The notes beneath the pieces are model-generated. The model did not search any database, was not told the origin of the DNA, and saw nothing but the letters and a program-made list of their open reading frames with translations. From Gambelia wislizenii (Eukaryota > Chordata > Lepidosauria > Squamata > Crotaphytidae), in assembly GCA_030847615.1 (NCBI GenBank), contig JAUMIR010000005.1, forward strand, positions 211,218,645 to 211,282,644: a stretch of DNA of 64,000 nucleotides, in the 5' to 3' direction. Below, piece after piece: positions 9,301-21,477 of this stretch (within the stretch, counting starts at the first letter, position 1; every line of letters starts with the position of its first letter). The position numbers and the translations under genes are program-made.

Positions 9301-12299
9301 ACCAAATATGGCTATGTCCTTGAATACAACTAAAATCCTGAATTTGTAAAGCTACCTACAAAAGAGAATGAGATGGAGAGGGTATGTGTGTGCTCACTGC
9401 TAATGCTCAGTACAAAGGCCAGAGATAACCTAGCCCAAGGAAGTCTGTAACCTAGCAAGCAGGGCTTAGCCTGCAGTTTGAAAATGAGGCCTCCACCAAT
9501 CTATGCAATGGAACACCTAGGAACTACTGTTGGTACACCAGGATACCAGTCAGCAGGGGTGTGACTGCACCTCCTCCCTCAGAGCCATGCAGCTCACCAC
9601 AAATTCAAATTAAAACAACAATGGAAATAAACTACAGGTACCTGATTCCCATATCACATCTTCACAAAAGAAGTGGTCTGACCAAGGCTAGAACTGGCCG
9701 AATTGTCAGCAAATTTCCTGCAGTGTTATTCAGGTGTGTGTGTGTGTGTGGGGGGGGGATTTAAATCCAAACCACCCAAATCCTGAAGGCAGATGGCAGG
9801 CCTGAGTCACATTTGAGCCAATACCACCCCAACTTGCCCCAAATGGTGCTAAGATGGCTTGACTAGGGTTCAGGATCCAGCTCCCTCCCAAAGCCTCTGC
9901 TATTCAGCCTTCCTTTCTCCCTGTTCCCCATCTACTTGTGTGTGTGGGGGTGAGGCCAGCAGGTTTTGTTCCCTTCAAACTTCGCTGCTTCTAAGCTCTT
10001 GCTGCCACTTTCACTGCTGCTAAGGCCTTCAGAGTAGGGAAATGCTGACAAGGCCGTTACCATGTTTGAAACATCATCCAAAGAGGAAGCGAAAGGTGGT
10101 GGATGGAATTTAAAAACACCTTAGCTCCTCTCCTAAATGCCTGGAGTCACAGTGCATTGTGCCTAATGCCATCAACACTTGGCCTCTCCTCAATTAGAGG
10201 CCAAAATAAATTGATCCACTCCCACAGCGCCTAACATTGCATGGGTTCAGATTCATATTCTCTTCCCCCCTCCATCCCACTCCAGCTCTTTGTAGCATCC
10301 AAAACCTGCTCCACAGGGATCCCCAATCCTGTGGACCATGATTTTTAGGGTAACAATCTCTGCCAGAAGCAGTAGGCTTCAGCAGAAGTACACCAGTGGA
10401 TCCTGGCCTTAGTTAGACCATATCCCACAGATAAGGAAAGGTACCACTAAGTCCCAGATCCACCATCATAAGCCAGAAGCAGCAGAGGACCCATTTGAGA
10501 AAAGAAAGCTTCATTCAGAAAAAGGAGGTCTTGCCCAAATAAATAGAACAAAAAACGAACAATAATTTGCACAAGAAATTCAAGTGGGCAGTAAGAGATT
10601 AAAAGAAAAAGGATTTTGAGAATTTTACTTAGACACACAATAAAAACTTTTACATCCTTAGCTTAAGAGGGAGTTGAACTGTTGAATGATAAGATGTATA
10701 AACAAGTACTACAGGAGGAACTGGAAATTGCCAAGAAGCAAAATGTCTGCCTTCACTGCAGAAGGTGTAGGATAAAATGACCCTGCTTGAACAAGTATTT
10801 TCTAGGATGATCACAAGATCATAACAGAGGCCATCAGTCTGGATGCCCTTATTAAGCAAGTATAAGGCTATCAAATTTCTTCCCGTCACTGCTGCAGAAA
10901 AAGGATGGGAGGCTGCCTGTGTCTTCTTGGCTGCTATGCAGATGGATTGCTGGATTAGATAGGCCTTCAATCAGCAAGGTTCTTATGGCTTATCCTTAAA
11001 ATGTGTTGCACATAATTAGACCCTTGATCATAATGTTTGGCAATATCCTTCCTGTAGTTCAAGTTCCTGGAAAATGAAAAATGAATTCACTTTTAAACCT
11101 ACTCCACTGAAGACATTTTGGAAACTTTTTATCCAGAATTCACATCCCAGTACTTCTCCTTCCCTCCTTCTGCTTCTCCCTGCTTTCTGACAGTTTCCTA
11201 GCCACCTCTACAGTGTCACCAGTCCAGCCTTGCCCACAATTCCTGGAATCTCTCTCAAACATCATTTCTGCCATGATGTTTTCTTCTGTGCACCAGCACC
11301 CTGTTGTTCAAGCAGTTGAGAGCACCTCATCACTGCATGATGGGCCATCGGGGAGCTGGTACTTCTGTGCCACTTTTCCCTTCAGTATTTCCATTGTGAT
11401 GTGTGTGGTGGTGATGAGAAAGGCCTCTTGCACTGCCAGAAGAGAGAAATATCCTTTGAACTGTCAACCCACCCCCGCACCCCCAGTATTTGAAATGTCA
11501 TGGACTACGTAAGGCTCTTAGGCCACAATACATCACTTTTCCTCTCAGCCATTTTTATTGATTTTCTGTACAAATCTGCACTATCAGATCACTCAGTGAC
11601 AAAAGTCTTTTCCAAAAATGTTTTATCCAAATCATGGTAAAGGCTATTTTATTTTCCTTGAAAGGATATTATGCTCAGATTCATCACCATGAAGGCTAGA
11701 GATTATTTCTTATTAAGTATGATGTATCTAGTTGATAAGTATCTAGTAAAATAACAAAAGGATTTATTGAAACATTAGCTACAGGGGAGCAATTATTAAC
11801 CCAACTGTAGATTTTAAAGATAAATCAGGAAAAACAACTTCATAATATGAGGCTATCACATTGAATAATACCTTACCTTTTTAGAAAATTGAGGCTGCTT
11901 CATTATTATGTTTACTGACAAAAGAAGGTAAGGGAGATTCAGAGTTTAGATTGAAATGTGTTTTTTCCCCCTGAAGTTTTTCACAGTGGTTTAAAGCAAT
12001 AGCATACTGTATAGCAAAAGCCTAATTTAATGATTAGCCAGTACTCAACTCATTCGGGTATCAGATATATTGCCTAAGCTGCCACTCTAAGAAAGTGTAG
12101 GGCTGTTGTACATCATCACCACTATGTTGAAATTAGATGATAGCTAAATGTTAGTGATTTTTCCCTTCTAAAGTGATGGATTGGCTATGGGCCTATATAT
12201 ATTTATACTCTGGAGGATTTTTCTCATTTTATTTTGGAAATAATGCTATGCAAAGTATACCTGGAAGAAGTAAAGATAGTTCTTTATTTTGCTCTGAGG
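9301..12299. other. Intronic DNA without recognised gene
   Basis: It holds a (TG)n run near 9732-9750 followed by a G run. Short open frames on both strands (for example 10650-10970 and 11213-11512) lack known domains and splice or start context. No decorin LRR exon signature was seen on the minus strand. Confidence 0.5.
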
Positions 12300-12590
12300 C
12301 CCTTTCACACTACACAGTTATAGCACTATGATTGGACATTAACTGCCATGGGTGATCTCAGAGAATCTTGGGAATTGCAGCTTAGGGATGAGTATTTAGA
12401 ATGATCAGCCAGAGAGCTTTCGTGGCTCCCCCAGCTACAAACTCCAAACAGTACAGCCCTGTTAGTTGTTGTTGTTGTTATTTTTATTTCTATAGCACCA
12501 TCAATGTGCATGGCACTTTACAAGAAAAAGAACAAAAAAACAGTTCTCTGCCCTCAAGCTTACAATCTAATGTTGCGTAGTGTGAAAAGA
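12300..12590. mobile_element. hAT-like MITE with inserted fragment
   Basis: The left end reads CCCTTTCACACTACACAGTT and the right end, inverted, CTTTTCACACTACGC. Related ends lie at 26088-26150 and 31370-31460. The 12460-12565 interior, with (TTG)n and a block AGCACCATCAATGTGCATGG followed by AGCTTACAATCTAA, looks like a separate short repeat inserted in it. Confidence 0.5.
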
Positions 12591-12604
12591 TTTAAATATT
12601 ACTA

Positions 12605-12950
12605 GATGAAGAACTTTTTCAAACTGGGGGAAAACTCCCCAAGGAGTTCGGGATAAGAACAGGGCTGTTGCGCTTACAGAGCCCCGTTTCAGACAGCCCC
12701 ATCTCTCTCTGTCCTCCTCACAACCTCCTCCTGACCTTCCACATTCTGCGGGTGCCACTTTTTCTTGACAGAGGTTTTCCATCAATAAAAAGTGGCACCC
12801 GCAGCACAGGGGAAGGTCGGGAGGAGGTCAGGCGGAGGACGGAGGAGGACTGTGTCATCTGAAATGGGGCTCTGTAAGCGCAACAGCCCCATTCTTCTCC
12901 CAACCTCCTCAGGGTTTTTTTCCCCCATCTGAAAAAGTCTGAAGATTGTG
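12605..12950. mobile_element. Long palindromic (foldback) MITE
   Basis: Two arms of about 165 bp are inverted copies around a loop near 12770-12790. Left-arm blocks TGCGCTTACAGAGCCCC and GGGTGCCACTTTTT reappear inverted as GGGGCTCTGTAAGCGCA and AAAAAGTGGCACCC. No coding capacity is present. Confidence 0.75.
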
Positions 12951-12964
12951 ATGCAATATCTTCT

Positions 12965-13510
12965 GTTCCGATGTATCACAATTCTTTTCTGAGCAGGGTT
13001 TAAAAATGGAAGGAGAAAGCTGTCAATTGCCTACTATGCTGACCTATCACAACCCACTGGAACAGAATTCAAAGACATAGATGTGTGAGTCTGGATCAGT
13101 ATGCAAAGGGATCTTGTAGCTCCTTTGACACTAAGTGAGGCTGTGTCCACATGGACCAAAAATGCCATACCCACCCCAAATCCAGCGCTGGCAGTCCTCA
13201 TGATGTACAGCTACTTCCAAGAAGGTGACACATTTTTTATCCCTTAACCCTACTTTGCCCCACAATAAGCAAAGTCAGGGAATGTCAGTGTTTTCCAGAA
13301 ACTTTAGAGTAGCTCTGGGTTCTTTTGGCATCTGGACATCTGGATTGGGTCTGATTTGGTGGAGTTAGTTGTCCATATGCCAAAAGCCAGCTCAGGGAAA
13401 GAAGATGGCCTGCCTTCAGAGCTGCTGCTGCAACCTCTCTGGAAAGCCTGTCTGGTGCACCGCTGCTTCTGCTAAGGGCCTGTACTCTGCTATAGAGTAC
13501 AGAAGCCCAC
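12965..13510. other. Intronic DNA, repeat remnant
   Basis: Near 13110 there is a short piece of the ATGCAAAGGGATCTTGTAGC repeat that also occurs at 60284-60402. The rest is unassigned. Confidence 0.45.
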
Positions 13511-13513
13511 ATG

Positions 13514-14091
13514 GGGTGTGTCTATACAATCATTAAAAAATCTGTTTAGGGGGTAAAAAATACGAATAGGCTGTCATTCGTATGCATACGAGCCGCCCAC
13601 ATGATTTTTTATCCCCCTAAACTCCGTACGACTCCCTCTTCCCCAAGCTGGCTGGAGCGAGCAAGCCAAGCACTTAAAAAAAAAAAAAAAAGGTTCCTGC
13701 TTTGTGGACAGTTGGTTTTCCCTATTTACAATATAAAATAAAAATAAATAAATGTATAATTCACGGACTTACCGGACTCTTGCTAGCCGGGAATCCAACA
13801 TGGCGGCCGCTCCCAATTCCCCTCCGTGCTAGCCCCACCCCCTCTACTCGGCCAGCCAATCAGATTACACAGCCTGTTCGTAAGTGTGCGTGCATACAGA
13901 CCCATCAGCCATCCGAATGGTGTAGGGATTTCTCATCATGATCCGCTTTCCCTCCTGAATGCTGCGTGTGTGTATTTCAGGGTGGAAAACCGCCCCCCTC
14001 TTTTGCATGCATGTGCATCCGAACAGCTGTGTGTACCGAAGCGCGAACTTCCGCACGCCATATGTATTACTTAAATTGTGTAGACGGGACC
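13514..14091. mobile_element. Harbinger-like non-autonomous DNA transposon
   Basis: Terminal inverted repeats of 17 nt pair GGGTGTGTCTATACAAT (left) with GGTCCCGTCTACACAAT (right, inverted). A 3-bp flank ATG occurs on both sides (13511-13513 and 14092-14094). A 3-bp duplication and G-rich termini fit PIF/Harbinger. The interior is CpG-rich compared with its surroundings and encodes no transposase. Confidence 0.6.
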
Positions 14092-14139
14092 ATGAAATGA
14101 CCCTCCTGCAGCAATACTAGACCTGAAAGCATAATGACT

Positions 14140-14485
14140 TCATAATTCACAATCCTACAGCATGGACATGGCAGTTCAGGGCACTTGCCTTGCCATCAGG
14201 CTCCACCCTCTGCACACACCTGACCAATCAGCTTTCCACTTCTGCTCTTATCAGAATATGCATTAAAGTGAATTGGTTGTCCCAACATGTGGGAGCGTGC
14301 ATTTCACTCAGAGCTTTTTTTTTTTTTTTTTTTTTAAAGGGCAAATCCACAAAGGCTTTTCCACAGAGTATTTGGCATTTTTGCCCCCCCTCCTTCTGAA
14401 TATGGCAGATTGATGCAGGATCCCATTTAGATGAATAATATTCTCCTCAAATTGTATGAGGAGTATTTTCACCATACAGACAACC
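14140..14485. repeat. Interspersed repeat related to 8960-9300
   Basis: Shares ordered blocks with 8960-9300 and contains an internal T run at 14314-14336. Ends unresolved. Confidence 0.45.
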
Positions 14486-14929
14486 CCTAAGCCCCCACTG
14501 AATGCTTAGGACCGGAATCACTAATCTGCCGGTAGTTTCATCTCATCTCAGCCTCCAGGGGTGGAACATCTTGGACTGGCATCACGTGAGCCCTCTGTTA
14601 AACTACAGTCACCACCAAAGTGCAACAAGAAGAAGGTTTAGATCCCTGGGATCCATAGGATTAGAAATGTCCCTACATGGTCCATTTCCACCCCCTACAA
14701 ATTGGTTCAAAATGTTGTGTGACCTTTCTGTGAACTGCATCCATTGCTGTAGACAATTAAAGCTTTTGAGGCCTGGAAAGGTTCCCTAGCTAACAAAAAA
14801 GAATCCACTAGCCTTAATATGTTCTGAGGAGAGAAAATGCAGGTTCGAACATCCCTTTGGGATCTGAGTATATCCACCTGTTTCAACTGTATTCTATGCA
14901 GTCTGTCCCCATGTTGACTCTGGTATATT

Positions 14930-15830
14930 ACAGGACCTAATAATTTTATCAACAACATTAGAGAGTCACATGCTTGCTCATCTTTCAAAGTGATATATGC
15001 CATCAATTGCCAGCAATGCCCTACTGGATTTTACACAGGGCAAATCCACCAGTCTCTATGGAAAATACTAAATTGAGACATATATGGTATAAGAAATGAT
15101 AGTCTTCAAAAGTCTCTCAGCATGCTTCCCCCCCCCACAAATTGTCCCCAAACTGCATCTTTCATTATCCTAACATACTCTTATCTGACCCCCACAACTG
15201 TATAACTGCTAATATACCTGAGATTTGAGGTTAAGTCCATCAGACTCCTCCTTTTCCCCTTCCCTTTTTAATTTTTATGCCGTGACAAACTAACATGGCT
15301 GCCTGTTTAGGTACTGAAGAATTTCAACTTGAATAGGGATAAAAAAGGCTTTCTATTTCATTACAGGGCTAGCAGAAAATGAAAGTGACACCATCTGGCT
15401 TCTACTGCCACACTTTGCCTTTTACAATTCCCAAATTTATCTCCAGACTGAGTAGAGAGGCTTCCTAAGAGACTTGCTCACTTCTGCCTCTACCACATAA
15501 GATAAACAGACCCAAATCTCAAAAGGATGTACTTTATTAATGAACAAGTAAAATTTTAATTGTGTTTTTAATGTCTTTCATTCTCAGCCATCTCATGGCC
15601 ATAGGAGGTGTGGCCAACTTATCTGTCTATATGAAACCTCCCTTGATAGTACCTCAAGCAACATGCAGGCCTCTGACTGTAACATCATCACTTTTCTTCT
15701 TCTGTATGATTTTTTTAAAACTGCATTTGCCTGATGAAGAAGGCAATGGGCTTTGAAAGCTAGTATGATAATTTTGATTGGGTTAATAAAGGCAATATTC
15801 AAGGTATGACCCAAATTATCGCCCAACTTT
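14930..15830 (+). mobile_element. Decayed Penelope-like element (GIY-YIG remnant)
   Basis: The plus strand at about 14970-15050 translates to CSSFKVIYAINCQQCPTGFY followed by TGQIHQSL. This resembles the GIY-YIG endonuclease N-terminus of Penelope-like elements (V-IYAI-C--CP---YIG-T---L). Stops follow at once. Near 15730-15800 a GATGAAGAAGGCA...GAAAGC tail, common downstream of such elements in reptiles, may mark the 3' region. The family is probably different from the Penelope at 28.7 kb. Confidence 0.45.
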
Positions 15831-17373
15831 TGTTTGTTTAAGGAATTATCTCTGCCTATTATTTTGGCACTTTATGCCCTCTGGCTCTTTTGATTACAAT
15901 CTCCCATTCACAAGAGCCCAGACATTATATTCTGTCTCTTTTATTTGGATTGGACAAAGGCTTTCCATCAGCATACATGTGTTATTGTATTACTCTGTGC
16001 TAGGATACTCCTAACTCTCACTGCTTAAGTGTTGCTTGTTAAATGACCACCAATGTCATTTAACAAAATATCATAAATGTTTGTACCTTTTGCAGTTGAC
16101 TTACTTCACATCCCTGAGCACCCTAATACGTGTAGAAACACCTGCCGACAGAAGTAACCTTCCTTGCATCTAATCAAGTGGCTACAGTCCAAGAATGTTT
16201 ATGCCAACTAAAACTTGTGATCCTTAAACACTACAAGACTGTTGTTTTTGCATAAATACTAGATCAACAAAGAAGAGAACCAGTTGTTTTACTCTGATTT
16301 ACAGAGGTACCTGCCCTAACACACAATGTTTCAAATTTGTGTGACTCTAAATCATAAAGTAAGAATTAACCTAAATCATATAAAAAATAAAGATCTTATG
16401 ATTTTAGCTGCATTTCAACCAGATTCTTCCAATTCAAAGCTTTTGATTCAAAACACATTAATGTGATGCCCAAGAATAAATAAAAAAAAACACTGAAAAC
16501 TCCATTTCCAAATTGTTAAGTGTTTAAGTAGATATGACTTGGCTATCAAACTCAGTCAACTAAACTATCCAAAGACTCCCTCCCCCGCTCTCACAATTGA
16601 ACATTCAGACCAGATGGAATTTAAACATAAATAAGTGGTATTAAGGCAATATTATCTTGTTCCACCCTTGCACAACAGGGAAGAGGAAGTCTGGACAAAA
16701 GACAAGTAGAGTTGTTACAGCATGACATAATTAAATCAGTCAGAATTGTGAGTCTCCAGGCACTGGCATAAATCACTAGTTCCTAGTGTAGGAATTCACA
16801 GGGGATGACATTTCTGTTTAGTCCCTTTAGTGATTTAAAATTAAGCAACATTGTTCTGAGTGTAGTAGTGCATGTGATATGCCAGAGATATAAAATAAAT
16901 TGCTGATATAATTATTATCTTCATATGAGCATCATTCATTTGTCGAACTCCAACTAAACAGAGTGTGAAGTCACTTGACATTGTCTTCTCTGAGCAGAAT
17001 GTTTTGGATCACTTAGCAGTGAAATCCTATGTACACACACACACACAGACACACACATTGAGGGGTGAATTTGTTCTTGCAATGTGATAAAGATCTGTAA
17101 TTGGAATATCTGGAGGGAAATATGAAATAGAGAGCTTCATTTCAGAATTGTTTTTGAAGCTTTTGAGAAGATTTAATTTCCTGTTTTGTTTGCAAGATTT
17201 TAGGGGGGGTTGGTAGAAAAAGTGAAGGGTAAGGAAAAAGAGATCTATATTTTAATGCTGGAAAAGGTCAGCCATAGATGCAAGATTTGCAAACTCTTGA
17301 AAAGGTTCTGGGAGCCTCATACATCTATCTCTTCCCCTTTACCATAAAGTCTTTTTCTAACTGACTCTGATCC
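15831..17373. other. Intronic DNA, nothing recognised
   Basis: AT-rich sequence with a (CA)n tract at about 17033-17057. No exon, gene or known repeat seen. Confidence 0.5.
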
Positions 17374-17383
17374 ATTACTAAAG

Positions 17384-17892
17384 CTTAATATGGATGGCTA
17401 CTTACACACGGTCAATTGTCTGTGAGTGCACCAGCATTGAGCCCATGATATTGAGAACACAGCTGCACTGGGAAGGACATGTTTCTAGGATGGAGGACCA
17501 TCGCCTCCCAAAACTAGTACTCTATGGTGAACTCGCCACGTGTCAGTGTAAGAGGGGCACTCCAAAAAAGCGATACAAGGACTCCCTGAAACAACATTCA
17601 GCCAAATTGATCGCCAACAATGGTCCACCTGGGCCTCACATCGGGAGGCATGGAGACACACTATCCACAATGCTGCAGCCTTATTTGAGAACTCACGCCA
17701 AACAAGTCTTGAAGAGAAACAACAACGCAGAAAGAATTACAACCCGGAAACATCACCCAAGGAGACCTTCTGCTGTGTTTTCTGCAACCAGACTTGTTTA
17801 TCTCAGATTGGCCTTTTTAGTCATCAGCGCGCTTGCAGAAAGCGTGGGATGAGTCCTTCCTGAATCTTCGTTTGCGAAGAAAAGCCAGAGAT
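17384..17892 (+). mobile_element. 5'-truncated copy of the 4-kb LINE family
   Basis: It carries the RT C-terminal region (AGHVSRMEDHRLPK-like and a DSLKQH block), the zinc-finger-like end (CCVFCNQTCLSQIGLFSHQR), a TGA stop, the 3' hairpin TCTTCGTTTGCGAAGA and AAAAGCCAGAG. Flanks ATTACTAAAG (17374-17383) and ATGACTAAAG (17893-17902) form a 10-bp duplication with one mismatch. Several frameshifts are present. Confidence 0.8.
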
Positions 17893-17902
17893 ATGACTAA
17901 AG

Positions 17903-19358
17903 GTTGCTGTAATATTAATAGATATTAAGAAAAAGTAAAAGAAGATATATGTATTATAAACTTATTTCAGAAGGAACTTGTTTTTTAGAAGTTTAATCTG
18001 TTAAAATGTAATCTTTATAAAGTATCTTGCATGTATCTCAGATATTCACATATTTCCATGTACTGTCTGCACTACTAGAAAGTCATAGCCACAAGATCAA
18101 TACATGCTATGAGAAATACCAGAAAAGTAGTAAACAAATACTCACTTAAGATAAAGGAATACAACAGAAAAGATTCAGAAAAAGCAAATCTTTACTAGTA
18201 AATTTCCAGGCCAACTAAGCACCATTAATAAATTTCCACATTTCATTCTCACATCATTATAAAATAATTAAAATAAAAATAATTAAGGATAGTACTTTTA
18301 GTGGTATGGATGTAGCTTATGAAGCAAGACTGGAAAAACCATAAACGTCAGTTCATGACCCAGTGTGACCCATATTTTTTTCTGTCATTTACAGGTTAGT
18401 TTTTAACTATACTAATAAACTTAAAAAATTGTATCATGAAACTCGTTATATACATTTACAGTATGAAGATAATGATTCTTTACTGGTAAAGTTGGGAAAA
18501 TGAAATGAAATTTCATCCTACTGGCCTTAAGAATATCAATATTTGTCAATCTTCTGGCAACTGCATGATTCCTATCTTTTCTACCCACCATATCTTTTCT
18601 AGGGAGATTACTAGCTTTTCGCTGAGAGAGGACAGAGGAAGATGTCTCAATTGAAAACAAAGGTTTAGAGACATACTGTGATGTGTCAGGTGTCAACCAT
18701 GAGAACGTTGAGAAGTGACTTCTTATTCAGTTGAAGAAAATGTTGGTGCTGGTATCTGAGGAACCTAAGAAGCAGTTTGGTATTGGTTCTGGAATTAGCT
18801 GAAGGCTGAATTAGCTTGGGGTGTGTTCTTATTCTTCCTCCCTCCCCTCTGCCTGGGGATCTGATTTAGGGCAGCAACTCCACTGCCTGCCAGAAATGTT
18901 CATGTTTCTTGTCTCACATCATACTCAACTTGCATATTTGTGAATAAAACAAGTATTACAAACACACAATAAATAACCATCACTCTTTCTTCCAAAGGAA
19001 ATTGCACCTACTCATACTGTCCCTGGAATTTCTTACTACTCAGGGAAGTAAGTAGGGAAAGGGGAAACTAAAGCTTAATGGGTGGAGCTATAGTACTGGT
19101 TTTAATTGGTTAAATATAGAATCTGTCCTTTGCCCTGGGGTTTTAGGGGTTTATCAAAGTGTAATAAATAAATAATAAATAATACCTTTTCACTTTAATC
19201 TCCTATAAGGCAGCTGTTCATTGTAGCAATTCACATCCCCTTCCCTCTTTTATAGCCATGGGTATTTAGCAGAGATGTAAAAAAGATGCCATTTTGGTTT
19301 TTTTAAAATATGCTGAATTTTTAATCTATGCAGCTGAAAAATATCAGTAGGTCTCTAG
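17903..19358. other. Intronic DNA, nothing recognised
   Basis: AT-rich. A 91-codon minus-strand frame at 18421-18696 matches nothing I know and has no exon signals that I trust. Confidence 0.5.
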
Positions 19359-19365
19359 CTATAGC

Positions 19366-19603
19366 TCAGAGAGCCAGTGTGGTATAGGGATTTGAGTGTT
19401 GGACTAGGGCACTGGCAGACCAGGGTTCAAATCCCCACTCAGCTATGGAAACCCACCCTCTCTCAGCCTCAGAGGAAGGCAAGGGCAACCCCCCTCTGAA
19501 CAAATTCTGCCAAAAAAGCCCACAAACAAACCCATGATAAGTTTGCCTTAGAATCGCCATAAGTCCAAAATGAGTTGAAAGCACACAAAAACAACTACAA
19601 AAC
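19366..19603 (+). mobile_element. Sauria-type SINE with target duplication
   Basis: A tRNA-like head (GAGCCAGTGTGGTATAGGG, B box GGGTTCAAATCC) is followed by CTCTCAGCCTCAGAGGAAGG. The BovB-like tail reads CCATGATAAGTTTGCC then TCGCCATAAGTC. A perfect 7-bp direct repeat CTATAGC flanks it (19359-19365 and 19604-19610). Pol III promoter boxes are internal. This family is characteristic of squamates and is mobilised by BovB-type LINE machinery. Confidence 0.9.
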
Positions 19604-19610
19604 TATAGCA

Positions 19611-20545
19611 TGGGCACAATGTCACTGATTATGGAGATAACAGCTTATATAAACTGTAGAGACAAATACTTAACATAAGCACTGAAATACCATAGGATGG
19701 GTAGGATTAATAACCCTTTAGCAAAAATCCCTGCAAACCAAACACAGAGTACTAAATTTGTCAACTACTCAGAAAAAAAAGTCTCATCTAATAAATCTTA
19801 GGTTAGATGATGGGCAGGGAGGGAGGGCTTCCTCTTTCCCTTTAACAGCTATTCCTTATTGCTTGTACACTACTCTAAACAGTTGAGATTTTGCACAAAA
19901 TAAACTTCTCTTTGCAAGAAAAAAAAACACATTTTTTTCTCCCTCAAAAAATGTCCCTTTCTCATTTGAGACAAGAAAATGTGTAAGTATTCTTTACAAA
20001 CATACTCTAGCCACATCCAAATATGCGTGCCCATGAAACAAGCCAAATGTAATGCTCCCTTAAGACTGGACTCTAGATTAACATTGCTTCCTGGGACTGG
20101 CTCCAGGAAAGGATAAATATTCTCCTGTTGCAGCAAGACATTCCCTTCATGCACCACTAGCAGAAGTCACCCTAACTCCTGATCTGTCTCTGCATCACAG
20201 TGAAAAAGGACTGTGGAATTATTTATCTTTTTTACAGGATTTATATCCTCCTCCCTGACTTGGATGTCTGATCTCTGCTTCATTTTCCTGTCTAGAAAGT
20301 ATTTTTATTTTATTTTATTGTAACCTGTCTCTCTGCTTGCACAAGTCTCAAGACCTAAATATGTATAGGTATTGAAGAATAAAATCTTGCAATTTAGATA
20401 AAATTGGAATCATTCATAGCATTACTAATCAGCCCAAACTGACTCACATATAAGAAATATCAAAACATAGTGTTCACATGTTCAGTGGTCTACATTAACA
20501 GCGTCAGCAACCACTCGGCATCCTACTCATTGGGTCCTTTTAACA
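19611..20545. other. Intronic DNA, nothing recognised
   Basis: AT-rich single-copy-looking sequence. The minus frame at 19870-20157 has no known domain. Confidence 0.5.
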
Positions 20546-20547
20546 TA

Positions 20548-21007
20548 CAGTCGTCCCTTCACATTCATGGGGGTTAGGGCCCCCAGCCCCCCACAAATGA
20601 GGAAAAAACATGAATAACAATCGCCTCTCTCCTGGGCCTTCGCTTCCCCCACAAAAGGAGCGAAGGCCCAACAGAGAGGTGATTTAAGAGGGTTTGCCTC
20701 ACCCCCGCGCTTGCCTGCGTCTCTGCTCCCTTTATAAAGGGAAGCAAAGACCCAGGAGAGTGGTGGCGGGTGAGGCAAACCCCTAAAATCGCCCCTCTGC
20801 TGGGCTTTCGCTCTCCCCACAAAGGGAGTGAAGGACCAGCAGAGGGGCGATTTAAGAGGCTTTGCCTCACCCCCCCCCCCGCGCGTGGCTGGGCCTTCGC
20901 TCCCTTTGTGAAGGGAAGCGAAGGCCCAGGTGAGGGGCAGTGGGGGAGGAAAAACCTGAATACTCAAAACCATGAATGTAAAAGCCACAAATGTGAAGGG
21001 ACAACTG
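20548..21007. mobile_element. pogo/Tigger-like DNA transposon with hairpin array
   Basis: Terminal inverted repeats CAGTCGTCCCTTCACATTC (left) and CAGTTGTCCCTTCACATTT (right, inverted) are flanked by TA on both sides (20546-20547 and 21008-21009). TA duplication and CAGT ends fit the pogo/Tigger group. The interior (20590-20945) is an array of hairpin units near 185 bp homologous to 3985-4375. No transposase is encoded. The long frames across it are artefacts of the repeats. Confidence 0.75.
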
Positions 21008-21011
21008 TATA

Positions 21012-21477
21012 TGTATTATTTTTCAAAAAACACCTCTGACATATAACAACATGATGGAATTATGACTAGCAGATTGTGATCCACAAAATGTAGAATTTAT
21101 CTCTGTGTTTAATACCAGTCTATGTATGTAGCCTCACCATATTTCATTCATGTCTGTTAATGAATTATGAAAAATGTCCAGAGTCATGAATGAATGGTAA
21201 GATAAAATCCATGAAAAGCAAATGCCATATTTTCCATGGTCTCCCCTGACAAAGGGAGACTTATGCATAGTTTCATGGTATCCCACTGTGTAATTCTCTC
21301 TCCTTAAATTTGTTTGTTGACAAGATTATTATACAGATGGCATTATAGCAACAACAAACTTATGCATGGCAGGGCAACACAGTAAATATGTCAGTGTAGA
21401 TGCTCTAAAATAACTCAGCTTTCATTGTAAACCAGCATAAGGAGACATTTTATTAAGCAATATTTCATTGTGCTTAC
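21012..21477 (-). other. DCN: Start of decorin intron 2
   Basis: The donor is GTAAGC at 21477-21472, read on the minus strand after exon-final G at 21478. The intron continues to position 1 and beyond, so it exceeds 21.4 kb. This local stretch holds no repeat that I recognise. Confidence 0.8.

Noticed and set aside
11213..11512. Possible exon or processed pseudogene (both strands partly open)
   Set aside because: No family recognised on either strand, stops nearby, and no splice or poly(A) evidence.
18421..18696. Minus-strand frame considered as a decorin or other exon
   Set aside because: No LRR pattern or other domain; AT-rich chance frame.
20527..20988. 153-codon minus-strand frame with repeated SLPLWG/PFVG-like segments
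   Set aside because: Translation of the tandem hairpin module in a DNA transposon, with competing frames on both strands.
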